A program made the position numbers and the translations under genes. Shown one piece after another: positions 1-12,100 of a DNA stretch of 64,000 bases. The notes under the pieces were generated by a model. That model was not told where the DNA came from, made no database searches, and was given only the letters and a program-made list of their open reading frames with translations. This DNA comes from Perca fluviatilis. Lineage: Eukaryota; Chordata; Actinopteri; Perciformes; Percidae. The DNA is taken from contig NC_053115.1 of NCBI RefSeq assembly GCF_010015445.1, forward strand, positions 18,603,005 through 18,667,004. Reading direction: 5' to 3'. How positions within the stretch are numbered: position 1 is the stretch's first letter; the number at the start of each line of letters is the position of its first letter.

Positions 1-1531
1 AGAGTGCAGCTCAAATGTCTTCATTTTATACAGCATGGATGTGATGTCATGATATTTCAATTAATGTTTGTAAATTGATTATGAATAAAGTTTGCAGGTG
101 TTTACGTTGGCATCCATTCTCGCCTCCTGTCCATCCTTCTGGCTCAAACATTCGTATCTTACAATACTTACATGCCCATATGTACATCATAAGAGGTAGT
201 TAAAGTAAAAATGCATTCTAGACTTTAAATGAGGCTTCATCAGTCCAAGTTAGACAAATGAAGTTGGTATTGTCCAGAGTTGCAAAAAATGTGTAAAATA
301 ATCTCTGAATGCGTACTAAGATTTGTGAATGTGTACAGAAATCTGCAAATGTGTATTGAGAATCCATATGTGTGTAATCAGACATGTAAATGTGTAAAAA
401 AAAAATGTGTAAACCAAACTATAAAAGCACCAGGTATTTTTGTCTGAAAAGTCATAGTATTTTGAGAGAGCTGGAAATATAGACAAGTCTTCAGGTACAA
501 CTCAGAAGGCCCCTCAATTGGCTGTCTTTTTACACACATGACTACACTACACTTCTGTATGAAGCTAAATATGATGCAAAATCTGAGAGATTGTAGGCTT
601 GATGTGAGCACTTGTAGAACAAAACTCTGAATTAGTATGTTCAAATGTTCACACCTCATCTGGTCATAGCAACCCTGCTCTCCCCCGTGGAGCTCTGTAG
701 TTGTAGCTGTGGACATTTCTTTTCACAATTTAACACTTGAATTGATAAAGGCACTTGCAGATTACAAAGTAGTATAACATGTAAACCGTACCAGTGTTTC
801 ATTTTTACCTCTGTTCTTAAAGGTTCATCAAACTTATTTTTTTATTTTTACAAAATAAACCAAAACACCGACAACGAGGAAGGACATACAGTATATGTCC
901 ACAGCTACTAATTTGTTTTGCACATGTATCGGAAGAAGTGTTGCAAAAGTGCGCAGATTCACCACTTTGTGATGCAGAGAGCGAAGCTGCAGTGACCGAT
1001 TCAAGAGGTTGTAATCACTGAGTTGTGGTTGTGCTCAAGTAAAAAAAAAAATGAATATGTTGCATTACAAGTTTGCAGCTATCATTGTATTTATGTAAAT
1101 ATCAATCTACACTTGTGGATATTTTTTTTCTGTGACTTCACATTCATGTGTGTCAATATTTTATATAAGTGAAAGTTTTAACATATACAAGTTCCGAGTT
1201 TAGTTCTACAGGTGCTCACATCAAGTCTTCCGGCTCTTGCATTTTGCACCATATTTGCCTTCATACAATAATGGCCCCATATAATAGTGGTGAGTTAAAT
1301 GCCTGCATGCCATGTTGCAGTGCTGAATCATTTGTGGGGACCAAAACCTTGGAAAAAGTGAACAGGTCTGCAACCACAGAGGCCTCTCATTAACTGCAAC
1401 AATGTCAATTATGGAAGGCTAGATGAATAAAGATGGGTGACAAATGAAGTGCTGATCATCTGGCCAGGGAGCTTTTTTGCATGTTTTACCATCTCTCTCT
1501 CCCCTCATTTCCTGTTATCTGTCTTCTATCG
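1..1531. other. intergenic, no gene recognised
   Basis: AT-rich sequence without a convincing exon. Short open frames here have no recognisable domain and no matching splice sites. Near 300-400 there is a loose run of repeated 'aaatgtgta'-like words. Nothing else is supported. Confidence 0.5.
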
Positions 1532-1990
1532 CAGGCCCGTAGCCAGCCTAGTGGAGGGAGGGAGGGGGGGTCAAAAATTTTACCTTTTTGCAGTTTTTCC
1601 CTTGTCAAATTGCTTACCAAGATCATGTACCACCTTTTCTTAGTCTAAACGCACGCACACCTCAAACATTTTGTTATGAGTGCATATAGTTAGATGCGTG
1701 GATTGTTGATACATTAGACATTAGATTGTGACATGTTGAATGCTAGTTAACACATTCATTAAAGTGGTGCGTTTAACAAGATTAGGCCTTTCGGTTTGGT
1801 TTAGATAATTTTTTTATGTAAGGGGAGTTCATATTATTGGCCGTCGTTATTTTAAAAGACACTTGTTTATTACAACAACAAAAAACTAGTTAAAAAAAAC
1901 GGACTTAATACTATGGACCTTTGGCAGTGGGTAGGGGGGTTTGGGGGGGGTTCTTTCGAACCACCCGAACCCCCCCTGTCTACGGGCCTG
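1532..1990. mobile_element. non-autonomous hAT-like element
   Basis: The stretch opens with CAGGCCCGTAGCCAG and closes with CTACGGGCCTG, so the termini are inverted copies of CAGGCCCGTAG. Inside are G-runs near the left end and C-runs near the right end ('gaaccccccc'), which extend the imperfect inverted repeat. It has no transposase frame. CAGG-type termini suggest the hAT superfamily, but I did not find a clean 8-bp target duplication. Confidence 0.6.
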
Positions 1991-2058
1991 TATTGACTCT
2001 GTAATAAGGTATAAAATAACCCCAAAATACTTTGCCATGTGCCAATATTCTATCTTTT

Positions 2059-2684
2059 TTAAAGTGATAGTTTGGATTTTTTGAAGTGGGGTTGTATGAG
2101 GTACTTATCCATAGTCTGTGTATTAACTACAGTAGATGGCGGTCCGCATGCCCCCAGTTTGGAGAAGCAGGCAACAGTACTGACACTGTAGCGAAGCAAT
2201 GTGCTGCTGGACAGGGGGCAGCGTGGGGCACAGCAAAACGGATTTTTGCCACTTCATTTTTGCCAACATCAACGTAAGTGTATGCTATATTTAGAATATT
2301 TTCACCGCTTTACCTTGCATCAGACAACCCTTTCCGACGGCGGTCTGAAGCGTTTATATCCATCTATGCTCTCTTCAAAGCCACCAGACTCTTTTGATAA
2401 ACAGTTATTTTACCTTGCAGAACACGGTAGTTGCTGGTCTACTGCTGCCTCAATCGATTTGTTTGTTTAAGGGTTAGTTCAAATTCACCAAAGTCACACA
2501 CACATAACACAGCCAAACCGACCGAGGATGCAGTAGACCAGCAATTCCTGTGCATTGGGAAGTTACTGTTTTTGTTGAATAAGTCTAGTGACTTTGAAGA
2601 CCACTATCTACTGCAGGTAATACACTGACTGTGGAAAAGTACATCATACAACCCCACGTCCAAATATCCAAACTATCCCTTTAA
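2059..2684. mobile_element. MITE with about 40-bp terminal inverted repeats and TTAA ends
   Basis: The left end (TTAAAGTGATAGTTTGGATT, continuing to 'ggggttgtatg') is the inverse of the right end ('catacaaccccac' through 'ctatccctttaa'). Both ends carry TTAA. The element is about 626 bp and has no transposase. TTAA ends would fit a piggyBac-like origin, but this is inference. The core contains short frames that I regard as noise. Confidence 0.65.
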
Positions 2685-2781
2685 GAAATGACATTCAAAG
2701 GGAAGATCCTTAATAAATTAGAGGACAAACAAACAAATGCTTCCATACAGGAAGCATAATTTTGATCCATCTGTTCCCTTA

Positions 2782-3354
2782 AAGCGTAACTCTCGCCAAA
2801 ATGCAACCTAGGCTCTTTTTGTGAATGTACCCAAGTCAAACTTTCGTTTTTTTAAAGATAATTTTTTGGGCATTTTTAGACCTTTATTTGACAGGACAGA
2901 TGAAGACATGAAAGGGGAGAGAGAGGGGGGAATGACATGCAGCAAAGGGCCGCAGGTCGGAGTCAAACCTGCGACCGCTGCGCAGAGGAGCAAACCTCTA
3001 TATATGGGCGCCCGCTCCACCAACTGAGCTATCCGGGATCCCAGGCAGCGTTAATTTTAAGATTTACCATATTTTCGTTTTTCGGTCAAATGGCTTTTTG
3101 AATGGGAGTGCTAGGGGCACTTTTATGCCAGCCTCAAAATAGCTATTTTTAAACACTAAGAAGGCTCGACACAACATGAAACTTTGCTCGAAGTATCACC
3201 AGGGGCTCTACACCTTAACGAAAGCATTAACAACATTGTTTGTGTACCCAGAGTTTACTAAAAAGAAAGGTTTTGAAAAACTCTCCGTAGCTCTTGTTGT
3301 TTCCGGCCGCAGCCATTTTATCAGTCAAAAACAGTTTTGGCGAGAGTTACGCTT
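2782..3354. mobile_element. MITE with AAGCGTAACTCTCGCC termini, interrupted by a SINE
   Basis: The left end reads AAGCGTAACTCTCGCCAAAA and the right end is its inverse (TTTTGGCGAGAGTTACGCTT). No coding capacity was seen. A tRNA-derived SINE lies inside it, so the MITE is the older insertion. Confidence 0.65.
2848..3040 (-). repeat. tRNA-derived SINE
   Basis: Read on the minus strand, it starts with a tRNA-like head. The A-box TAGCTCAGTTGG is at 3031-3020. The B-box-like GGTTTGACTCC is at 2969-2959. A body follows that contains 'tgctgcatgtcattcc' and 'cctgtcaaataaaggtc', ending in an A-rich tail near 2850. This head-plus-body is a common percomorph SINE. The tRNA head cannot fold into a normal anticodon arm and is not a working tRNA gene. 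Confidence 0.75.
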
Positions 3355-3941
3355 CAAGAGGCAGGTGCCACTGCAAATCAATACAAACTTATTCAGAGTG
3401 GTCACTATTATACAATGTTGTAACATGTCTATCCTGATGGGAGTGGTCTCTTTTCAGGATAAGAACGACCACTATGTGGCACAACGGGTCACTGAAAGAT
3501 TAGATGAGATGAAAATGATTTGAATCATATGCTATGACCTTAGCAGTCACCAAATCTCAACCCATCTGAACACACTTGGGATATTTTGATTTGTTAGTGC
3601 TCTCCACTAACACTAAACGCCAGATGAGGGAATATCTTTAGGGAAAAGTGTACCTCCAGTAGAGTTACCTCTTTCCACCTTACTAAGACACTGTAAGCTT
3701 GTTTTTTTCTTGTCGCCCATCTGTATGTTCCCCACTTTTGTGTTACCTCATTTTTTACGTTGCAGTGTTGTCATTATGATCCTTGCTACTTTTGGTGCAA
3801 GGTATTATGAACTTTCTATTAGTGCTAGAAAATGTATTAGGTTTAGCACTGATGATTTTAGTGTTTTTAAATACCAACTTTGTCTTAAAACACTTGTTAA
3901 TGACAGAATCTGTACAATTAATATAATTTAGTACTTCCAAT
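3355..3941. other. intergenic, 3' flank of hdhd3
   Basis: AT-rich DNA between the MITE and the proposed hdhd3 polyadenylation signal. No exon or repeat was recognised. Confidence 0.4.
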
Positions 3942-3947
3942 TTTATT
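3942..3947 (-). terminator. hdhd3: polyadenylation signal of hdhd3 (AATAAA, minus strand)
   Basis: TTTATT on the plus strand reads AATAAA on the minus strand. It lies about 220 bases downstream of the hdhd3 stop codon and is the first canonical signal seen there. Assignment is by position. Confidence 0.5.
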
Positions 3948-4170
3948 TACAGTAACAGTGCATTACAATTACACACTGTACATACAGTTTTCATATTACG
4001 GTACAACCCATGTTTTTTTCCCCCTATAAATATCTATCAGGAACATTTCATTTGAGCTCTTAGGTGGTTGAGCCCACTCAGGTCAACATAGCTACATGCC
4101 AAAAATTTGTTCCTTAACTGAACCACAGGTAGGCTGAGTAGCTTTGCAGTTGAGCCCATGACTCTTGGCA

Positions 4171-5235
4171 TTAGTCAATGCGAAGCTGAAGCTGTGACGG
4201 CAGCTCCTCCAGGGAGCTAAGCCGATGCTCTCGAGGAACGTCAGGTTGGTTGTGCTTGTTGTGTCTGTCTAATAGGAACCCGTGGATGCCCACAGACCGA
4301 GACGCGAGGTAATCATTCACATAGTGGTCCCCGATATGAGCTACACTAGCAGCTGGTACTCCACATCTCTGCAGTGCCTGGTCAAAGATGGCTGGACTTG
4401 GCTTTGCTATACCTGCTTCCTCTGATGTTACCAAAAAGCTGAAGTGAGACCGCAGGCCACACACATGTAGAATCTTTTCTAGGCGCTTATCAAAGTTTGA
4501 TACCACACCCAGCTTCAGTCCTAGAGAAGAGCAACACTCCAGGGTCTTCTTTGAGTCTGAAAATACCTAAAACAAAGTGAAAATATACAACAGGTTAACA
4601 TTTTCTCTGCAACTTCATTCACAACTGTAAAAATTTGTAGTAATGCGCAAAATTGCTTTACAAAGTGACCATTTTAAACAGAGTTTGCGGTCACAGCCAT
4701 CGCCAAAGCCTCTTTGGCTTTGGCGATGGCTGTGACCGCAAACAAATACCTTTCAACATTTCTTTTGCTTACTTGACATGTTTTTAATCAAATCATATGT
4801 TGTATTTGTTATACATTGTTTTGCAGATAACATCAGAAAGTAGATTTTACAAATTAACTTATTATTCATTCCACGTGTATGCTACATGTGGCATCTGTAA
4901 TTTACCTCCCAGTTCTCTGCATTGCAGAAGTTATGATAAAGGTTGTGAGCCACTGTATTTAGCAGGGCTGGGTCCTGTACCCTGCACTGGGAGAAAGTGT
5001 CTCGCACCACTCCCATCCACCAAGACTGTCCATCTAGGCCGTGAGTGACGCCATAGTTTGGGTGTCTGCTGGAATGATGTCGATATGCCTGGCGGAAAGC
5101 AGCTTCGACCTCCACAGGACTGAGGTTCAAGCCCACTCGTTCAGCCTCCTTGCAGTACTGCTCTCCCACAGATGCACGCACCTTCAGCAGGGTGTCTTTC
5201 ACATCCCATAGCACCCAGCGCAGAGGAGCTTGCAT
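4171..5235 (-). CDS. hdhd3: haloacid dehalogenase-like hydrolase domain-containing protein 3
   Basis: Two coding exons on the minus strand, 5235-4906 and 4566-4171, join in phase 0 to give 241 residues; human HDHD3 has 251. HAD motif I is WDVKDTL near residue 9. Motif II is VVSNFD in the second exon. Motif III is the lysine of GIAKPSPAIF, and motif IV is GDHYVND. The cap-like N-terminal helices include FRQAYRHHSSRHPNYG, as in the vertebrate family. The start chosen is the Met of MQAPLRWVLWDVKD. An upstream in-frame Met exists, but an acceptor-like CTGTAG sits between the two, so the 5' UTR probably comes from an unplaced upstream exon. HDHD3 belongs to the HAD phosphatase-like superfamily and its substrate is not established. 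The second exon ends at the TAG-free stop at 4171. The intron holds a perfect hairpin. Confidence 0.93.
4683..4743. repeat. perfect 28-bp inverted repeat (hairpin) in hdhd3 intron
   Basis: Left arm 4683-4710 (begins GTTTGCGGTCACAGCC) and right arm 4716-4743 are exact reverse complements. They are separated by a 5-base loop, TCTTT. The arms do not extend further. The structure lies inside the 339-bp hdhd3 intron and would be transcribed on the minus strand. Confidence 0.95.
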
Positions 5236-5360
5236 TACACCTACAGAGGTAACACCACAGACATGAGATGGATTAATCACGTGAAACCTGAGGAAAAAAT
5301 GTTTACTAAATGTTTCCTCACTAGGTTGTTTCTATGAATATGTTAGCTAAATTTCTAGTG

Positions 5361-6635
5361 TTAAAGGTCCCATGACATGGTGCTCTTTGGATGCTTTTAT
5401 ATAGGCCTTAGTGGTCCCCTAATACTGTATCTGAAGTCTCTTTCCCAAAATTCAGCCTTGATGCAGAATTACAACCACTACAGCCAGTCCCACAATGAGC
5501 TTTCCTTAGTATGTGCCATTTCTGTGTCTGTAGCTATTGAGGAGGAGGGGGGGGAGGGGGGCAAGGTGGAGGGTGGGGGTGTGGCCTTGACCAACTGCCA
5601 CTTTGCTCGTTTGAAAGCCATGATGTCTCTCTCTCTCTCTCATGGGTGGGCCAAATTCTCTGGGCGGGCAAAGCAGAGAAAGGGGAGGTGACCTTGCTCC
5701 TTATGAGGTCATAGGGAGCAAGATTCCAGATCGGCCCATCTGAGCTTTCACTAGGCTCATTCGAGATGAACTGCACCTCGCCTGTAAAGCGGACGAGAGC
5801 AGGCAGCAGCAGCCGGTGGCGGTGACAAAAATCTGCTCTCAAGTCGGACAGTTTTCCAGCAGCCTTCAGGCTGAACAGGAAGTGACAGAAACACTGTGGT
5901 CCGATTCCGATTTAATAAAATGTTATCAGACCCATATATCAGCTTGTACACAGTCTCCAGTTGTTTTTATTATGACAGAGTAGCTGTCAAAATGCTCTAC
6001 ATGCGATCTGTTAATGATTTTAATTAAAAACACAATATAGATGATCCATAATATGAACAGATTTAGGTTCTCTGACTTCTAAACATCACTATCAGTCACA
6101 CAACATGTGTTCTGTACAGAATAAGCTTTTAAATCAGACAAATAGCAGTTAAAATCCCTCCAATTCAAAATCAATAAAAAATTTTTATATAAAACGTCAT
6201 CATGTTGAGTCGATTCTGAACCAATCAGCTGTTAGATCAGCTGAGAGGCTGGCGTTTTCCAGCATGCCCTGGGTCCGCCTGGGTCTTGCAGTCGGTGGAC
6301 AGCAGCTGCGGCGCCTGGCTCTGAAAACTGCAGCCGCCTTGATCTAGTGAGGTTATCGTATATAGTGAGGTGCATGATGTCAGAGCAAGTCGGGATCAAG
6401 TCGGACACAAATCTAACCGGCATGCATTGGGCCCTGATCGCCGGTGATTGATTCTGCGCAGACCTGGCTCATCTCGAACAAGCCTATTTTCTCAAAGGCA
6501 GAGCAGGATACCCAGGGCTCAGTTTAAACCTATTGCAATTTCTAGCCACTGGGGGACCATAAGCAGGCTGGGGGAATACATATTAATGTTAAAAAAACCT
6601 CATCAAGTGAAATTTTCATGCCATGGGACCTTTAA
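5361..6635. mobile_element. MITE with TTAAAGGTCCCATG termini, host of a nested insertion
   Basis: It begins TTAAAGGTCCCATG and ends with the inverse CCATGGGACCTTTAA. The body ('tataggccttagtggtccc', 'ccactgggggaccataa') is a repeat I recognise as abundant in percomorph genomes. The usual copy is much shorter; this one is lengthened by the element at about 5752-6481. No transposase is encoded. Confidence 0.75.
5752..6481. mobile_element. nested MITE with TTCGAGATGA-type inverted termini
   Basis: The left terminus reads GGCTCATTCGAGATGA and the right terminus, inverted, reads GGCTTGTTCGAGATGAGCC. The ends are imperfect inverted repeats flanked by CTA on both sides, a possible 3-bp target duplication. 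That pattern would fit a Harbinger-type element, which I cannot confirm. It splits the larger MITE between 'gagctttca' and 'ttttctcaaagg'. Confidence 0.55.
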
Positions 6636-6886
6636 AAACCAAATAATATACAGTGAAGTCAAATTATCCCAATGTAAAAAGTATTGTACAATAGTCCCAC
6701 CTTAAAAGGTGATTTATAATGAAGTATGAAAACACCTATGTGGATGGACCATGGCTTTGTAGTAAGGATGACCGTTTTATTCAGGTGTCCTAGGAAGTCA
6801 TCACTATTAACCAGCATTCACCATACCCTCGTACCCCCTGCTGAAACTGAGCAGCTAAATGGAATTCAGCCATCATTCATCATTCA

Positions 6887-6888
<2 letters not shown>

Positions 6889-6979
<91 letters not shown>
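6889..6979. repeat. (AC)n microsatellite
   Basis: About 45 uninterrupted CA dinucleotides. The poly-His/Thr open frame across it is an artefact. Confidence 0.98.
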
Positions 6980-6982
<3 letters not shown>

Positions 6983-7759
6983 GGAGCTTCGCGGTGACTA
7001 TAGTAACTTACGTCACTTAACTACAAGCTCTCGTCACTGTCGTCTTGGTTACAAGCTCTAACCATCTAACCAGTCGCTAAATCATTCTATTACTGTCTAT
7101 GGTTAAAACCATTGACATATATGTTAAAACCAAAACGCTTCGGCTTTTGCCACCCGGAAGAACGTCTATTATTGTTGTGACGTCATGGTGAAGTGTCGTA
7201 TACGTTACCTGGCTAACATGCCCTTTCACTCTTTATTACTAATGTTAGCTAACGTTACGCTCGTTGCTTTGGTATTATTGGCTACCGTTACTTGTCGGCC
7301 TTTTTTCTCACATGAAGCTATGTTAGAAAGCTTCTCCAGCAAACACACAACATATCTAAGTTAAATCAGTTAGCTAAAACCATAGATATAGAACAATATC
7401 TATGGCTAAAACATACCGTAGTCCAACAACCTTCCCAGCTGTCAACGGTTGCAAACAACTTCAGTAAGCTCAGCTGTCTGTCTTCTTCTTCGCTGGAGTT
7501 CTTTACGGCAGCTGTTGCCATCTTCTGGAGAAGTAGCGACCGACGTCTATTCCTCTGTATCTGTATGATCTTCCTATCAACCATCCCCAAAACTATCTTC
7601 AACTATCTCTGCCTCTCCCATTTCCAACCACAAATCTTCATCCTGGTGACATACGGCTTAGTAATGGAGAATATTTGGTACTAGCAAACCTGGTGAATAC
7701 TACTCAACCTAGCCAGCTAGCTAGTAGCATAGCTAGGTATTCTGAGTAGTACTACCCTA

Positions 7760-8645
7760 ATACATCCATGGTACTACCAAAGCCGGTCTACGGAAAGCCG
7801 TTCCACTCCGTATCCAGCCCCATTGTACCGAATTTGGTTGCAGTTCCACCATAGTTCCACTGGGGGTGATCGCGGTCCAGTGCAAAATGAATGGGACTCT
7901 ATGGAGCTAGACGGCTAAATTTGTCTCTTTCGCCCGATTGTCGTTGAGAAACCTCAGATTTGATTGTAGCTTTTGCAAGTTCAACATGGGTCGAAAGTTG
8001 AATGAACGAGTACTTATGTCCTTTTGATTTCTTACAGGGTGAGTCGTTGTTGCCCATAACACGCTAGCATTCTGCTAATGAATGCTGATTGGTCAGTGAA
8101 GGAGTGATTACGATCGGAGATCCCGCTTGACGGCATCCGAAGCAGAGCCTGAATGTCAGAGTGAATATTTCGGCGTGGTCTTTAAAACATTAGCAAACCT
8201 CTTTCTAGCACATGTATTGACAGGGAGAGTCTAACCTGTCAGCTGTGTTGTCGATGCCTCGAGAGAACAAAGGAAGCGACTCAGAGCTTGCCGTAAAGCA
8301 GTATCTCTGGTCGTATATTTGTATGACGTCATTGACATTTTAAAAGGCTTTTTAGAACAAAAAAGCGACTTTAAAAAAATCTAACACCCAGCAGTGTGTA
8401 TTTTCTTTGCCTCCCCTTTCGAATGCAACATTCAAATTACTAGACAAAAAATTATATCCTGAGAAAAGTGGGTTTTGAGGGCTATAGCTCCATAGATCCC
8501 ATTCATTCTGCACTGGCCTGTGAGCGCCCCCTATATGGAACTCTGGTGGAACTGCAACCAGTTCGGCAGCCGGAAGTAACCATTGACATACGAGTAACCT
8601 CTATGCGAGTAACGAGGGAGTGGAACTTCTTTGGTACTACTGCCT
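7760..8645. mobile_element. long foldback element (MITE)
   Basis: The core arms at 7828-7910 and 8484-8566 are inverted copies over roughly 80 bp (GAATTTGGTTGCAGTTCCAC and 'aatgaatggga.tctatggagcta' on the left; their inverse on the right). The similarity continues outward more weakly, pairing 'ggtactaccaaag' at about 7770 with 'ctttggtactactgcc' at about 8630. The interior has no transposase frame. It lies in the hdhd3-trub2 intergenic region. Confidence 0.65.
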
Positions 8646-8769
8646 GTTATACATCCAGTACAGCAGACGGCAGTATGTTGAGAAAGTTAGCTAGCTAGCA
8701 ACCACAACTTAATTTTGCCCATGGATGGGATAACATTTTACTGGAATTGTACTTTGTACGATTTAACGT

Positions 8770-8975
8770 GACAAATAGATAGATAGATAGATTGATTGAT
8801 TAAATGTATTATAAGAACAAATTTTGCCTGAAATTTCACGTGTTGCTACCTCCTAATCCAATATAGCTCCGGAGACACTGCAGGTTAGTAGGTGGCGGTA
8901 ATGCAGCATAATGCACCTGCAGCTGCTGTTTACCATGATTAAAATCCAAAGAAGAAGAAGAAGAAGAATGTACAC
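8770..8975. repeat. GATA microsatellite and a short dispersed repeat ending in (GAA)n
   Basis: Contains 'atagatagatagatag' near 8775. From about 8878 there is a 'gtaggtggcggtaatgca' segment running into an (AGA)n tail that ends at about 8970. The second part resembles a dispersed fish repeat that I know only by appearance. Confidence 0.45.
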
Positions 8976-9120
8976 ATGCGCGAATGTTACCACGCATGCT
9001 GTAAAGTCAAGTGGAGCAAAAGCGTACGATAACAAACTACTGTAACCCGTAAACAAATCTCAAGAGAGATAACTTAATATAATTTTCAAGAAAGCAGGAG
9101 GACCTAATGTTGCTAACACA
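8975..9120 (+). promoter_or_regulatory. trub2: probable trub2 promoter region
   Basis: The 145 bases before the trub2 start are richer in CpG than the surroundings. They contain CATGCGCG (8975-8982) and CGCATGC (about 8992), which resemble halves of the NRF1 palindrome often found at genes for mitochondrial proteins. The transcription start is not visible from sequence alone. Confidence 0.35.
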
Positions 9121-12100
9121 ATGGTAACTCCAGCTATTCGGATGTTTCGGAGGTTAGAGGGTCTGTTTTGTGTGTACAAACCCTCTGGTGTCCACTGGAA
9201 ACTCGTACGGGATAGCGTCGAGACAAATCTTCTTAAAGGTGAGTCGACTGAGGATAACATGGCGTTAAAAAGTTATCCAATGGCCCATCAAACACACTCG
9301 CACAATTTCTATATCTGCTGTGACAGCGAGTCACGATACGGCTAATTAACAAGTCACTCAGCATTGGCTTTCAACCTTGGATTCCATATAAATCACTGTT
9401 GACCCCCTGCATGTGTACTATAGGTTTGAATGCTACCTCGTCCCAGCCACTTCCTCAGGAGGTCCGCTTCTTGGCACACCCAGTCAGTGAGACTGAAGCA
9501 CCCAAAGGACTCACACTGTCTGCATCCTCTGTGCCAGTACTGTCCAAGCATCCTCTGGGTATGTGTGTCCACTTGACTGCATAACTTCATCTCCTGGGTC
9601 ACCTGCTGATTGTTCATACACATCACCACACGATACCTTGTAATGCTGTCTGCTCTAGGGACACACTGAAATAACTAGTACTGCTGCAGTGCTCCCAAAA
9701 ATCACTGGCTAATGTTTATATGTACAACTCAAAGATACCATTTGTAGTTTACCTTAAGAAATGATTTTAATTTGATGTTGGTAAAAAAATCTTGACATGC
9801 TGGTGAGCCTCACTGTCCTGCCATTATAGACAGGACAGTGCAGACATACAGGAATATATTTATAATTGATTTAATAAATCAATTCACTGCGAGGTCATCA
9901 TGCACCTGTTTTAGGAGCACAAACAATGTTATACGCTCCACCACGTACTTGTAAATTGAGTGCATTTTTATCAACCGTTATCAAAAGTGGTTGAGCTAGT
10001 AATTAGGAGCCAAGTCCAATTTAATAGAAAAGATTAACTACATGTTTCTTCTTGCACATGCTCCTTATTAGTTACTGTTATGAAAATGAAATGCAAGTAC
10101 ATTTTTTCCCCAAAACTGCACTCGTTTCTTTATTGTTGCTGAATGATTTAGATTTATCAACTACTGTCAGAGTAACATTGTCATTGTAATGTTATCAGTC
10201 ACACCTTTGTTTCACAAGTAAAAATGGCTGCTCTGGAAAATATCTATTTAATTAAGTTCCACTCCCCTGGTCATGTTAAAACCATAGACTGTAAAAGCTA
10301 TAGGTTTAGGGTTAAAATAGGCCCTAAATGGTCATGCCTGATTGCTCATTTGTGACTTCAGAAGTGCAGTTTGACGTTAGCTGGAATGACTCAGTGATAT
10401 AAAATTGCAGTTGTTACATCTGTGCACATTGACTATTTCAATCAGGAGAACTTCGTTGCAGATATTCAAATGTTTATTGTAGAAAAGCATAATATGAAAT
10501 GTACAGAGTCTTTGGGGATTAGACTCCATCATTAAAAATATTTAAACGGGTAGAGAAACAGACATATTTCCCCCCGATGGAGCCTAGACACTGGTGATGG
10601 CGGAGAGGGAACCCGGAGGCCAAACGAGGGACTCAGGTTGCGTTGGTTGACGACGCCCGGAGGTGGAAGGGGAGGAGGAGGGTTGCACATTAGCCTGAAA
10701 AGACAGCTGATAGCAAGGAGATAGACATTTAAAGCAGGATGTCATGCTGTGATTGGATCATGAATTTCGTGGCCAATTCTGAGTGGTTTACTGAAGAGTG
10801 AATGCTTCTTAACAGATGAATAGATTTAGGGAGAGATAGTGGGGATTGCAGTAATTACAAGTCTTCCTGAAAGAATTTGCGCTGAGCTTCATGAGTGAAT
10901 ACTATATATTTCTTCTGTGTGTTTTAGTGACTGGACCTGAATTCCAGCATATCAGAGTTGGAGTAGGACATCGCCTGGATGCATTCTCTTCTGGTGTTCT
11001 GGGTATGATTTTAGAGCTGATCGCATGAGAAATGTTTCAGACCATGTTGTATTTTATATATGAAGTCTCTTAGAATATGCACACCTTTTTAACTGCAGTT
11101 CTCGCTGTTGGGAATGGAAACAAGGCCTTGAATGATCTCTACAGAACACGAGTCACAAGGGTAATTTATCATTTCTGGGTTTTACATGAGATTCAATGAA
11201 GATACAACACAGATTTAATGCTGTTTGGTATGTTTCAGGATTACACTTTGGAGGGTGAATTTGGGACTGCAACAGATGATTTCTCTCACACAGGCAGAGT
11301 TGTGGAAAGATCCACCTACGGTAGGATACCTTACTTTTTTCCTAATTTTTTTTCAGTTTCATCAGTTTATACACTTAATATCACAGTTTTTTTATCATTA
11401 CAATTGAGAAGTATTTCGATGACTTTACTTGAAATAATTGGTTCACTTAGCTCACTACATATATTTAATAATATTGTCTAATCGGCATTCAGTCACACTG
11501 TAACTGTAAATGCTTTTTACATTATATTAGATTTTATTTTCATCAGTTGCTATCTAGCATACTAGTATTTGTAACTGTGCCTTTTTGAATGGAGGACACA
11601 TCATGTCTTAATCACCGGCCAAATAAAACTTGCATCAGTGCATCAGTTATTGTGCTTTTGGCTGTATCTGACCCTAAAATATTGTTGAGTTCAACAGGTC
11701 ACATCACACAGGATAAGCTGGACAAAGTATTGGCGATGCTGCAGGGAGCCAATCAAAAGGCCTTGTTAATGTAAATGCACTTAATATTCATTACATTTCT
11801 ATAAACATATTATTTATATATTTTTTGCTCTTAAGTTCCCTCCTTATTAGACTGTTTTCCTCTTTGATTTACTTTTGGATAAGCACATATGATCAGTCGA
11901 CAAAGTGCTTTCAGCAGAGCCACCGTAAAGTGCCAATTGACTATTTGTAGATGCGGGTAGATAACAGTTTTTTGTTATTTCTTTTTTAATATACAGGTAT
12001 TCCAACGTAGACATGCACTCGCAGGAAGCCTATGAGATGGCTGTGCAAGGTTTACTGGGTCCAGAGGGGAAATCGCAGCCTATTTTGACAGGCTTGCGTT

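Noticed and set aside
2950..3035. tRNA gene on the minus strand
   Set aside because: The A- and B-boxes are present, but no proper anticodon stem forms and the head is fused to a SINE body and A-rich tail.
6726..7061. Plus-strand open frame rich in His/Thr
   Set aside because: Translation of an (AC)n microsatellite.
7417..7521. Possible minus-strand first exon (MATAAVKNSSEEEDRQ...) with a GTATGT donor
   Set aside because: Coding-like, but joining it to hdhd3 at the CTGTAG acceptor gives an immediate stop. It lies in repeat-rich DNA and no other partner exon was found.
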